Shown here piece by piece: positions 7,588 to 13,856 of a stretch of DNA of 17,456 nucleotides (the stretch's first letter is position 1; each line of letters starts with the position of its first letter). Under the pieces are notes generated by a model. That model did not search any database. It saw only the letters and a program-made list of their open reading frames with translations, and was not told where the DNA came from. This DNA is from Spirochaetota bacterium (GTDB lineage Bacteria > Spirochaetota > Spirochaetia > DSM-27196 > PWMO01), in contig JAAAOH010000187.1 of NCBI GenBank assembly GCA_009908925.1, positions 1-17,456 of the forward strand. Direction: 5' to 3'. The position numbers and the translations under genes were made by a program.

Positions 7588-8871
7588 TCAGATGGGCGGA
7601 TACTCGATGTCCGCCCGCTCCCATTCGGGGCGGTGGAGCACTTCTCCGGCGTGGTCGACGAAGAGAATCCCCTCGTCCTCCCGTCCCCGGTAGTCGGTAA
7701 GGTCGATGGATTCAGGGTCCATGTAACCGAGGTTGATGGACTCGGTGAGCTCCCGGCCGAGCCCGCTTGCCACCACGACATTGATGCGCGGCTTCTCGAC
7801 CCCGTTCTCGAATCTGCCGTCGCCCTTCACATGTGTGGCATGCGCGAGCACCGCTCGGGGCATGTGGCTGTAGGCTTTCATGTCCGCGGTGAAGTAGTCG
7901 CGCACATGATAGCCGCTTTCCTTGAGATATTTCCCCCATGTTGAGGAGACCTCTCTGATGTGGGGGGCGTAGATAATAAGGGTGCCACCGTCCTCCACGA
8001 CGGGCTCGAGCTTGTACATCACCTTTCCGCCGACCCACAGCTCATCATACATCTCCGGCGCCACACCGAGCACCGTGTGGTACTGCCGGGGCGTGTAGCG
8101 CACGTGCACTCTGGAGGAGAGGTTTGCCGCCTCCGACCATGCCTCCTCGGGCGTGCCGACGTAGAACCCGGCGAGCTCATTGCCCGGGCGGACCACCATC
8201 GCGAGGTAGTGCCGCGGCGTGGGGACCATTCGGGCGGCATCGTCGACGAGGTTGCGCATCGGCGTACGTTTGAATCCGATGGTTTTGCGGCAGGTAATTG
8301 TTGCACCAAGCCAGTGGAAGAAGTGCAGAAAGTCTCCGCCTGAGATGCCGGGAAAGAGGTACTTGTTGCTGCCCGAGAATCCCACGACCTCGTGGGGAAA
8401 GACCGGGCCGAGAATGACCAGCAGGTCGTAGTCGCGGACTCTCCGGTTTATGTCTACCCGCACCGACTCCCGGAACAGCCCGTTGGTCCGCTCCTCGATC
8501 TCGTCTTCGGTAAACGAGCCGATCTCCATAAAGGTCTCGGGATCCTGCCACTCGTGATTCAGGAACTTCGTATCGGAGAACAGGCTTCGCCGCGCCTCTT
8601 CGTCGATGCCGTAGAGGGCGAGGATCTGCGCCTCGGTGAGCGGGTGATGGGAGCCGAGAGCAATCATGTAATCGAGCCGGGAGGCCACGGCGGCCAGGGT
8701 CTCCTGCACTGCTCTCACCATCATCGGAAGCGGACAGGTTCTGGTGGCGTCCGGGGTGATGACGAGCACTCGTTTATCCCGTACCATGTCATCGGGCGTG
8801 CCGTCGAGGATGAGCTGCTTTACCTCATCAGCCGACACGACCCCCTGTTCCCGACCGATGCCGCGTATCAT
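7588..8871 (-). CDS. LarA-family nickel-pincer-dependent racemase/epimerase
   Basis: Predicted cytoplasmic 2-hydroxyacid racemase or epimerase of the LarA (lactate racemase) family, which uses a nickel-pincer nucleotide covalently bound to lysine. With the start at 8871 the protein has 427 residues. Motifs: PDATRTCP (41-47 region, matching the family DxTR), GSHHP with His75 (family GTHRP), and PHEVVGFSGSNKYLFPG with His160 and Lys170, followed by His186. The His-10-Lys-16-His spacing equals that of Lactobacillus plantarum LarA His174/Lys184/His200. ATG 8871 is chosen because GGAGG (8884-8880) lies 8 nt upstream and a consensus promoter lies just beyond; an upstream in-frame ATG at 8937 falls inside the promoter -35 box. 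No larB, larC or larE is present in the window, so cofactor synthesis must be encoded elsewhere. The substrate cannot be told; lactate is only one of several known for this family. Confidence 0.85.
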   Translation of the reverse strand: MIRGIGREQGVVSADEVKQLILDGTPDDMVRDKRVLVITPDATRTCPLPMMVRAVQETLAAVASRLDYMIALGSHHPLTEAQILALYGIDEEARRSLFSDTKFLNHEWQDPETFMEIGSFTEDEIEERTNGLFRESVRVDINRRVRDYDLLVILGPVFPHEVVGFSGSNKYLFPGISGGDFLHFFHWLGATITCRKTIGFKRTPMRNLVDDAARMVPTPRHYLAMVVRPGNELAGFYVGTPEEAWSEAANLSSRVHVRYTPRQYHTVLGVAPEMYDELWVGGKVMYKLEPVVEDGGTLIIYAPHIREVSSTWGKYLKESGYHVRDYFTADMKAYSHMPRAVLAHATHVKGDGRFENGVEKPRINVVVASGLGRELTESINLGYMDPESIDLTDYRGREDEGILFVDHAGEVLHRPEWERADIEYPPI

Positions 8872-8907
8872 AAGAGTGGCCTCCGCTAAGGGGAAGAATT
8901 GCAGGGA

Positions 8908-8937
8908 ATTATAGCAAGCGGCCGGAACGGCTGTCAA
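8908..8937 (-). promoter_or_regulatory. Perfect-consensus sigma-70 promoter of the larA-like gene
   Basis: On the minus strand, TTGACA (8937-8932) and TATAAT (8913-8908) are separated by 18 nt. Transcription would start near 8901 and leave a leader of about 30 nt before ATG 8871. The spacer holds GCCG-TTC-CGGC, a small inverted repeat that could be an operator, though arms this short are weak evidence. Confidence 0.82.
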
Positions 8938-8947
8938 ACAGCGGGCC

Positions 8948-8981
8948 TTGACGCGCTCTCGTGTTTAGTGTTACCTATAGC
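8948..8981 (+). promoter_or_regulatory. Possible promoter of the rplU operon
   Basis: TTGACG (8948-8953) is a good -35 box on the plus strand. The -10 is unclear: TACCTA (8972-8977, 18-nt spacer) matches poorly, and TATAGC (8976-8981) matches better but is 22 nt away. A promoter is expected here because rplU diverges from the larA-like gene. The 5' end of the rplU transcript cannot be fixed from sequence. Confidence 0.35.
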
Positions 8982-9019
8982 GTCACGCATAAACAAATTG
9001 GGGAAACGGAACCACCACA

Positions 9020-9340
9020 ATGTACGCAGTTGTAGAAATCAAAGGTAAGCAGTATAAGGCGCAGGAGGGCGATCTCCTCAAAGTCGATTCCGTCGGCGGA
9101 GCCGATGGTGACGTGATGGAGTTCGATTCGGTGCTCATGCTGCGCAAGGATGACGACAAGGTATCCTTCGGAACCCCCTACGTGAAGGGGGCGAAGGTGA
9201 AGGCGGTCGTCGAGCAGCACGGCAGGGACCGCAAGGTCATCGTCTACAAGTACAAGCGCAGGAAAGGCTACCGCCGCCGCAACGGTCACCGCCAGCAGTA
9301 CTCGCTTGTCCGGGTCAAGGAGATTGCGGCCACCACGTGA
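9020..9340 (+). CDS. rplU: 50S ribosomal protein bL21
   Basis: Binds 23S rRNA in the large subunit. The 106-residue length is standard. The start MYAVVEIKGKQYKAQEGD and the basic C-terminal signature KRRKGYRRRNGHRQQYSLVRV are diagnostic of bL21. The ribosome binding site is weak: GGGGAA at 9000-9005 is 14 nt from the ATG, with a GGA at 9008-9010. rplU opens the conserved bL21-Prp-bL27-Obg operon; its TGA overlaps the GTG start of the next gene in the 4-nt string GTGA. Confidence 0.97.
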   Translation: MYAVVEIKGKQYKAQEGDLLKVDSVGGADGDVMEFDSVLMLRKDDDKVSFGTPYVKGAKVKAVVEQHGRDRKVIVYKYKRRKGYRRRNGHRQQYSLVRVKEIAATT

Positions 9341-9687
9341 TACGAGTCGGGTTGCAGCATGACCGCCTCGGCTGTCTTCGCCGCTTCGAGATGGTGGGAC
9401 ATGCCACGGGGGCGAGGTTCGGCGAGAATCCCGTCTGCGCCGCGGCAACGGCGCTCGCACGGACAGCCGCGCGGGTGCTCGACGAAGTTCCGGCCGTCGA
9501 GGTCCGGGGCGTCGCAGAGCATGAAGGCCGCCTGCAGCTGCATGTTGCATCGTACGAGCGTGATGCGTCGAATTATCTGAAAGGCGTGTCCGATTATCTG
9601 CTTGTGGGCCTTCGGGACCTCGAGCGAGAGTACCCCGAACAGGTGTCCGTTGTGGTGGAAGACCTCGTGGAAACAGAAGGAGAATAG
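9337..9687 (+). CDS. prp: Ribosomal-processing cysteine protease Prp (YsxB family)
   Basis: Family members (first shown in Staphylococcus aureus) remove an N-terminal extension from ribosomal protein bL27. The 116-residue product keeps the catalytic pair: His22 in MVGHATG and Cys34 in NPVCAAATALA, the same residue numbers as in the S. aureus enzyme. It sits in the usual place between rplU and rpmA. The GTG start at 9337 overlaps the rplU stop by 4 nt, which suggests translational coupling; AAGGAG at 9317-9322 is 14 nt upstream, rather far. The adjacent bL27 has no extension to cleave (see rpmA), so the substrate here is uncertain. The family call is firm; the function in this organism is open. 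Confidence 0.88.
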   Translation: MIRVGLQHDRLGCLRRFEMVGHATGARFGENPVCAAATALARTAARVLDEVPAVEVRGVAEHEGRLQLHVASYERDASNYLKGVSDYLLVGLRDLEREYPEQVSVVVEDLVETEGE

Positions 9688-9693
9688 GTCCGT

Positions 9694-9948
9694 ATGGCAC
9701 ATAAGAAAGGTGGAGGAAGCTCCAAGAACGGCCGGGATTCGGTATCCAAGCGCCTCGGTGTGAAGCGCTTCGGCGGACAGTTCGTATCTGCGGGAGAGAT
9801 CATCGTGCGTCAGCGCGGGACGAAGTTCCATCCCGGCCTCAACGTGGGTCGTGGCAGCGACGACACGCTCTTCTCGAAGATCGACGGAAATGTCGAGTTC
9901 AAGAGCCGAAAGGGAAGGAAACTCGTTTCGGTCGCTCCGGCCGGCTGA
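9694..9948 (+). CDS. rpmA: 50S ribosomal protein bL27
   Basis: Reaches with its N-terminus toward the peptidyl transferase centre. The 84 residues begin directly with MAHKKGGGSSKNGRDS, the mature form of the protein. A longer start is ruled out because the in-frame codons upstream are CGT, GTC and then TAG (9685-9687), the stop of prp, which shares this frame. Thus no Prp-cleavable leader can be encoded. AAGGAG (9677-9682) lies 11 nt before the ATG. The body (RLGVKRFGGQ, GTKFHPGLNVGRGSDDTLFS) is standard. The TGA is followed at once by an in-frame TAG. Confidence 0.97.
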   Translation: MAHKKGGGSSKNGRDSVSKRLGVKRFGGQFVSAGEIIVRQRGTKFHPGLNVGRGSDDTLFSKIDGNVEFKSRKGRKLVSVAPAG

Positions 9949-9954
9949 TAGCGG

Positions 9955-10989
9955 GTGCAGCAGTTCGTCGACGAAGTCACAGTCACCGTCCATTCCGGCT
10001 CCGGCGGACCCGGTGCGGTCTCGTTTCGACGGGAAAAGTACGTTCCGCGGGGCGGGCCCGACGGCGGTGACGGCGGCCGTGGCGGGAACGTCGTGTTTCG
10101 CACCAAGCCCAACCTGAAAACGCTACGACATCTCCGCTTCAAGAGCACCTACCGCGCCGAGAACGGCAGGCCCGGGGAGGGTGCGAAACGTCACGGACGT
10201 GACGGTGCCGACGCCGTAATTGACGTGCCCCCGGGTACCCTCATACGCTCTACGGAGAGCGGGAACGTGCTCGTCGACCTCTCGGGCGAGACGAGCGAGT
10301 GGGTATGCCTTTCCGGTGGCCGCGGCGGCAAGGGGAACACGCACTTCAAGAGTTCGCGCCAGCAGGCTCCGCGCTTTGCGCAGCCCGGGGAGGAGGGGAG
10401 CAGCGCGACGCTGCGGGTGGAGCTTGCCCTCATCGCCGACGCCGGTTTCGTGGGCCTTCCGAACGCCGGAAAGTCCAGCCTCCTCGGCGCCCTCACCGCG
10501 GCGGAGCCGAAGGTTGCCGGATACCCCTTCACCACGACCATTCCGAGTCTCGGTGTGATCAAGCTCTTCGATCGGGACGTCGTGCTCGCCGACATCCCCG
10601 GTATCATCGAAGGTGCCGCGGACGGTGCCGGGCTGGGGCTCCGATTCCTCAAGCATATCGCCCGCACACGTGCCCTTGTCTTTGTGCTCGATCTCTCCGA
10701 AGAGGCCGGGGATCCCGAGTACAGCTATCACACCCTCTGCGAGGAGCTGGGACGCTACGAGCCGGCCCTTCTCGGAAAGCGCAGGTTGATCGTCGGGACG
10801 AAACTGGACCTGGACGGTACCCACGAACGCCTTTCGGAGATCCGGCACGCCGCCTGGACCGAGGGTGCGAACGTCGTCGGCGTTTCTTCGTTCAGTCGCG
10901 AGGGGCTCGATGAGCTCGTCGAGCGGCTTGCCGAGCTTACCGTGGTGGAGGGCGAGCGTGAAGATCGCGATACTTGGCGGATCATTTGA
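9955..10989 (+). CDS. obg: Obg-family GTPase (ribosome assembly)
   Basis: GTPase that assists late 50S assembly and stress signalling. The 344-residue protein has the glycine-rich Obg fold (about 1-155, with YVPRGGPDGGDGGRGGN) followed by the G domain: G1 GLPNAGKS at 167-174, a threonine-rich switch region (GYPFTTTIPSLG), G3 DIPGIIEGA and G4 TKLD at 282-285. The C-terminal OCT extension of Bacillus Obg is absent, as in many Gram-negative forms. G4 has Thr in place of the usual Asn of NKxD. The GTG start lies 6 nt after rpmA without a clear Shine-Dalgarno, so it probably depends on readthrough of ribosomes from rpmA. The alignment MQQFVDEVTVTVHSGSGG supports this start. It overlaps nadD by 32 nt. 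Confidence 0.96.
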   Translation: MQQFVDEVTVTVHSGSGGPGAVSFRREKYVPRGGPDGGDGGRGGNVVFRTKPNLKTLRHLRFKSTYRAENGRPGEGAKRHGRDGADAVIDVPPGTLIRSTESGNVLVDLSGETSEWVCLSGGRGGKGNTHFKSSRQQAPRFAQPGEEGSSATLRVELALIADAGFVGLPNAGKSSLLGALTAAEPKVAGYPFTTTIPSLGVIKLFDRDVVLADIPGIIEGAADGAGLGLRFLKHIARTRALVFVLDLSEEAGDPEYSYHTLCEELGRYEPALLGKRRLIVGTKLDLDGTHERLSEIRHAAWTEGANVVGVSSFSREGLDELVERLAELTVVEGEREDRDTWRII

Positions 10990-11524
10990 TCCGGTCCACG
11001 TCGGCCATCTCTTCGTTGCCGAGGAAGTGCGGATCAACCTCGGCTACGAAAGGCTAGTATTCGTCCCGGCCTATCAGCCGCCGCACAAGAATGATGCCCC
11101 CGCTGCGGGACCGGAGCACCGACTGCGAATGCTCGAGCTTGCCCTGGACGGCCGCGAGGATTTCCTGGTGGAGACCTGGGAAATCGACAACCGGGGTGTG
11201 TCGTACACGATAGACACCGTGCGGCATCTCTACGATAGGTATCCCGTCGACGGACGCCTCGGGCTTATCATCGGCGATGATCTCGTCGACGGCTTTCACA
11301 CCTGGAAGGGTGCCGAAGAGCTCGAAGACATGGTGGACATCATCATAGCAACTCGGCAGGGAGAGACGTCGGCTCGCTTCCGTCATTCGACGATTGACAA
11401 CTCCCCGCTGCCGGTATCATCCTCGGAAGTGCGCGAGCGTGTGAGAGCCGGCAAAGCGTATCGGTATCTCGTGCCGGAATCCGTGTATGGCTACATTCGC
11501 ACCCATGCCCTCTACAAGCGTTGA
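10958..11524 (+). CDS. nadD: Nicotinate-nucleotide adenylyltransferase
   Basis: Joins nicotinic acid mononucleotide and ATP to give deamido-NAD in NAD synthesis. The 188-residue protein begins VKIAILGGSFDPVHVGH, with the nucleotidylyltransferase signature GSFDPVHVGH (His14 and His17), and carries the C-terminal SSSEVR at 154-159, equivalent to the family ISSTxxR. The GTG at 10958 is chosen because GGAGG (10947-10951) lies 6 nt upstream and the family starts just before this beta strand. The frame is open farther upstream to 10865, but those residues are serine-rich and only read obg out of frame. The 32-nt overlap with obg suggests coupled translation. Confidence 0.95.
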   Translation: MKIAILGGSFDPVHVGHLFVAEEVRINLGYERLVFVPAYQPPHKNDAPAAGPEHRLRMLELALDGREDFLVETWEIDNRGVSYTIDTVRHLYDRYPVDGRLGLIIGDDLVDGFHTWKGAEELEDMVDIIIATRQGETSARFRHSTIDNSPLPVSSSEVRERVRAGKAYRYLVPESVYGYIRTHALYKR

Positions 11525-12104
11525 CCTCGCATCACGTGTGAAGGTTGCCTCCGCTCGCGTTGAGCAGGCGCTTCCCGGCACGCTCTCGCCGCGGCGACGG
11601 GAGCATGTTATGGGTGTTGCCTCATATGCGGAGTGGCTTGCGCTGCGCTTCGGCGAGGATCCGGCGCGGGCGCGACTTGCCGCGCTGGCCCACGATGTTG
11701 CGCGGGAGTGGGGAGAAGCGCAGATTCGCGAGTGGGCGCTGTCCGACGGTTTCGGTGAGTCGCCCCTCGAGCGGGAGCTCCCGAAGCTTCTACACGGCCG
11801 CGCGGCGGCGGTGGTCCTGCGCGACGAATATCACGTATGCGATGAGGAAGTGCTTGCGGCGGTGCGGAGCCACACGCTCGGGGATACCGGCATGACGCGG
11901 TTGCAGAAAGTGCTGTATTGCGCCGACTATCTCGAGCCGCAGCGTGCCCACGTAGAGTATGAGTTCCGCGCGCAGGTAGAGCCGCTGGGTCTCGACGCAA
12001 TGGTCTGCGCCTGCGTCGATCACAACACCCAACGCGGGCATGAGCCGGCAGAGCCGACCCTGGCGATGTACAGGGAGCTTTGCGTCAAGGAGTATCCGGG
12101 ATGA
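11487..12104 (+). CDS. yqeK: YqeK-family HD-domain hydrolase (dinucleoside tetraphosphatase)
   Basis: Family members split Ap4A symmetrically into ADP using a metal centre. The protein has the HD pattern: His40 in REHVMGVA, His69-Asp70 in LAALAHDVAREW, a later HGRAAA histidine and SHTLGDTGMTRLQKVLYCADYLEP with further His and Asp ligands. Directly following nadD is its normal place, in some bacteria even as a fusion with it. The start is uncertain: ATG 11487 (205 residues, partial GGAA 8 nt upstream) overlaps nadD by 38 nt; ATG 11505 gives 199 residues; GTG 11538 gives 188 and best matches the usual distance to the first histidine. The stop overlaps the next gene's ATG as ATGA. Confidence 0.88.
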   Translation: MATFAPMPSTSVDLASRVKVASARVEQALPGTLSPRRREHVMGVASYAEWLALRFGEDPARARLAALAHDVAREWGEAQIREWALSDGFGESPLERELPKLLHGRAAAVVLRDEYHVCDEEVLAAVRSHTLGDTGMTRLQKVLYCADYLEPQRAHVEYEFRAQVEPLGLDAMVCACVDHNTQRGHEPAEPTLAMYRELCVKEYPG

Positions 12105-13354
12105 TTCGCAGACCGAAAATTGATCTTTCCGTGGTGTTGCTGCTGGTCGTCGCGGGCATCCTGGCTGCCACCTCGGTATTCGTATATCTCAACCTCCGAA
12201 CCGATACCGTCTCTTCCATGGTGGACAACGGCGAAACGATCCGCGTTCTCCTGGTGACGGAGGAAGATGGCTCGCCCATATCCACGCAGGTGCTGATCTA
12301 TAACCCCCGCACCAATCGGGTGGGTCTCTTCGACGTACCTCATGATCTCGGTGCGATTCTCGAATCGTTGAACCGCGTTGACAGCATCTCCACGCTCTAT
12401 GAGGAAGGCGATATCGACGCGTATCGGTCCGAAATCGAGACCCTGCTGGGCGTTTCCATTCCATTCCATCTCGTGCTCGATACCGAGGGACTCTCAGATG
12501 TCGTCGATCTTGCCGAGGGCCTGGAGCTGTTCATAGCTGAGTCGTATCAGATGGTGGAGGCGAGCGGCGAAGTCCAGGGGTCGGGCAATGAGGTCGGCGC
12601 GTCGGGAGTTCCCAGTGCATCCGCTGCGCCCGCCGTCCTTCTCCCGGCCGGGAACGTTACACTAGACGGGGAGAAGGTGCGTATGTACCTGACCTCCACG
12701 CCACCCGGCGAGCCCCGTACCGACCGCATCATGCGTCGCCTCCAGTTCACTCGGCGGTTTCTCGAAATGCTCGGCGATAACGCCTCGAGCCTGCGCCACG
12801 AGCAGGTTGCGCCCTACGTAACCGCGAGCTTCGAGAAGAATCTCGACAATCGCTCTCTCCTCACACTCATCGGGCAATTCTCCCTCGTAGATATCGAACA
12901 GATGATTCAGCGACGCATACAGGGCAACTTCCGCACCGTCGACTCTGACGGCGAAACAAAGCGCCTGCTGTTTCCCCACTTCGAGGGCGAATGGCTGCGG
13001 CAGTCTGTGCGGCAGGTTGAGCAGTCCCTGGCCTCCGGTGAGGAATTCGCCGACGAGTCCATCACCATTTCTCTCGAGATACTGAACGGCACCAGCGTGA
13101 GCGGGCTGGCACGCCGCACAAAAGAGCTCTACGAGGGATACGGCTTCGACGTCGTCTCCTTCGATAACGCCGACGCATCCGACCTCGAACACACACGCGT
13201 ACTCGACCGAACAGGAAACATCGCGGTCGCGCGGCGAGCAGCAGGTATCATCCGTGCTACGCGCATCGAAAGCGAGCCCCTTCCCGGGGAATCCGCGATT
13301 GACGTAACGGTCATACTGGGGCAAGACTTTGACGGAACATATGTCCGAGAATAG
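12101..13354 (+). CDS. Membrane-anchored LCP-like protein with LytR C-terminal domain
   Basis: The 417-residue protein has a short cytoplasmic N-terminus (MIRRPKID), one membrane segment at about 9-30 and an extracytoplasmic remainder. Residues about 50-150 and 190-230 resemble an LCP (LytR-CpsA-Psr) domain, split by a Ser/Gly/Ala-rich stretch (about 152-190). The last 100 residues (LEILNGTSVSGLARRTKELYEGYGFDVVS... to VTVILGQDF) match the LytR_C domain. The family transfers lipid-linked glycopolymers to peptidoglycan. Here the usual PRD is PHD (80-82) and the D-x-R acidic motif is not recognisable, whereas an arginine cluster DRIMRR (208-213) is kept, so activity is doubtful. ATG 12101 follows AAGGAG (12087-12092) by 8 nt and overlaps yqeK by 4 nt; a TTG at 12080 is rejected. 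It overlaps rsfS by 14 nt. Confidence 0.7.
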   Translation: MIRRPKIDLSVVLLLVVAGILAATSVFVYLNLRTDTVSSMVDNGETIRVLLVTEEDGSPISTQVLIYNPRTNRVGLFDVPHDLGAILESLNRVDSISTLYEEGDIDAYRSEIETLLGVSIPFHLVLDTEGLSDVVDLAEGLELFIAESYQMVEASGEVQGSGNEVGASGVPSASAAPAVLLPAGNVTLDGEKVRMYLTSTPPGEPRTDRIMRRLQFTRRFLEMLGDNASSLRHEQVAPYVTASFEKNLDNRSLLTLIGQFSLVDIEQMIQRRIQGNFRTVDSDGETKRLLFPHFEGEWLRQSVRQVEQSLASGEEFADESITISLEILNGTSVSGLARRTKELYEGYGFDVVSFDNADASDLEHTRVLDRTGNIAVARRAAGIIRATRIESEPLPGESAIDVTVILGQDFDGTYVRE

Positions 13355-13715
13355 GCAGCAGGTTATCGACGCTTCAGAGGTGCTCTCGCACCACGACGGG
13401 GAAGACACAGTGGCCATCCACGTAGGGGAGGTGTGTAGCTTCACCGACTTCCTCCTCATCACAACGGCTCGCAGCACCGCGCATCTGCGTGGACTTCACC
13501 GACGGCTGGATGAACATCTCGCCAAGCGTGATATACGGCCCCTCAACAGCCACAAACGCAGCGACGGGAACGGGTGGACGCTCCTCGACTACGGTTTCAT
13601 GGTCGTCCATCTCATGACCGAAGAGATGAGGGCGTTCTACGAGCTCGAGCGTCTCTGGTACAACGGCGAGATCATCTATGACGACAGACCCGATCAGGAT
13701 AGCACTTCAATTTGA
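13341..13715 (+). CDS. rsfS: Ribosome silencing factor RsfS
   Basis: Binds uL14 on the 50S subunit and blocks subunit joining in slow growth (RsfS/Iojap/DUF143 family). The 124-residue protein has the family core: CSFTDFLLITTARSTAHLRGL, then GWTLLDYGFMVVHLMTEEMRAFYELERLWYNGEII, whose LLDYG, VVH and YELERLW elements are the signature. ATG 13341 overlaps the previous gene by 14 nt with a weak GGAA 5 nt upstream; a TTG at 13329 would add only four residues. The TGA stop (13713-13715) lies inside the -35 box of the spoVG promoter. It closes the rplU operon. Confidence 0.95.
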   Translation: MSENRQQVIDASEVLSHHDGEDTVAIHVGEVCSFTDFLLITTARSTAHLRGLHRRLDEHLAKRDIRPLNSHKRSDGNGWTLLDYGFMVVHLMTEEMRAFYELERLWYNGEIIYDDRPDQDSTSI

Positions 13716-13739
13716 CAGCTGCCGGAGATTGTGTATAAT
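13712..13739 (+). promoter_or_regulatory. Perfect-consensus sigma-70 promoter of spoVG
   Basis: TTGACA (13712-13717) and TATAAT (13734-13739) are both exact, with a 16-nt spacer. Transcription would start near 13746. The -35 box overlaps the rsfS stop codon. No other promoter candidate lies before spoVG. Expected to be strong, subject to the slightly short spacer. Confidence 0.85.
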
Positions 13740-13745
13740 TATGAA

Positions 13746-13856
13746 CCGTGGTGGGGTGGACGGTCCGGGGAGCCATCCCCATTTCTACATCCCCCGGAAT
13801 CGGGATTACGACCAGCGCGCGGACTCCCGTCTGCGCAGTCGGAGGAGCGTCTTGAA
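13746..13856 (+). promoter_or_regulatory. Structured 5' leader of spoVG
   Basis: About 110 untranslated bases separate the inferred transcript start from the spoVG ATG. TCCGGGG near 13765 can pair with CCCCGGA near 13795, and an inner GGGG/CCCC hairpin competes with it. GCGCGGA (13817-13823) pairs with TCTGCGC (13830-13836) as 7 bp including one G-U, leaving the loop CTCCCG. The loop's CTCC is complementary to the spoVG Shine-Dalgarno GGAGGAG (13841-13847), which begins only 4 nt after the stem. This frame is open through the leader, but its residues do not look like protein. A regulatory role is inferred. Confidence 0.4.

Noticed and set aside
8872..8937. Upstream start (8937) for the larA-like gene adding 22 residues
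   Set aside because: The ATG at 8937 lies in the -35 box of a perfect promoter, and ATG 8871 has GGAGG 8 nt upstream.
8975..9993. Minus-strand frames of 235-241 codons opposite rplU, prp and rpmA
   Set aside because: Antisense to three well-recognised ribosomal-cluster genes; composition is arginine/histidine-rich as expected of a shadow frame.
10865..10957. 31-codon N-terminal extension of nadD
   Set aside because: The extension reads obg out of frame; the GTG at 10958 has GGAGG 6 nt upstream and matches the family start.
13731..13856. 42-codon N-terminal extension of spoVG
   Set aside because: It would start inside the -10 region; the family begins at MEITDIR, which has its own strong ribosome binding site.
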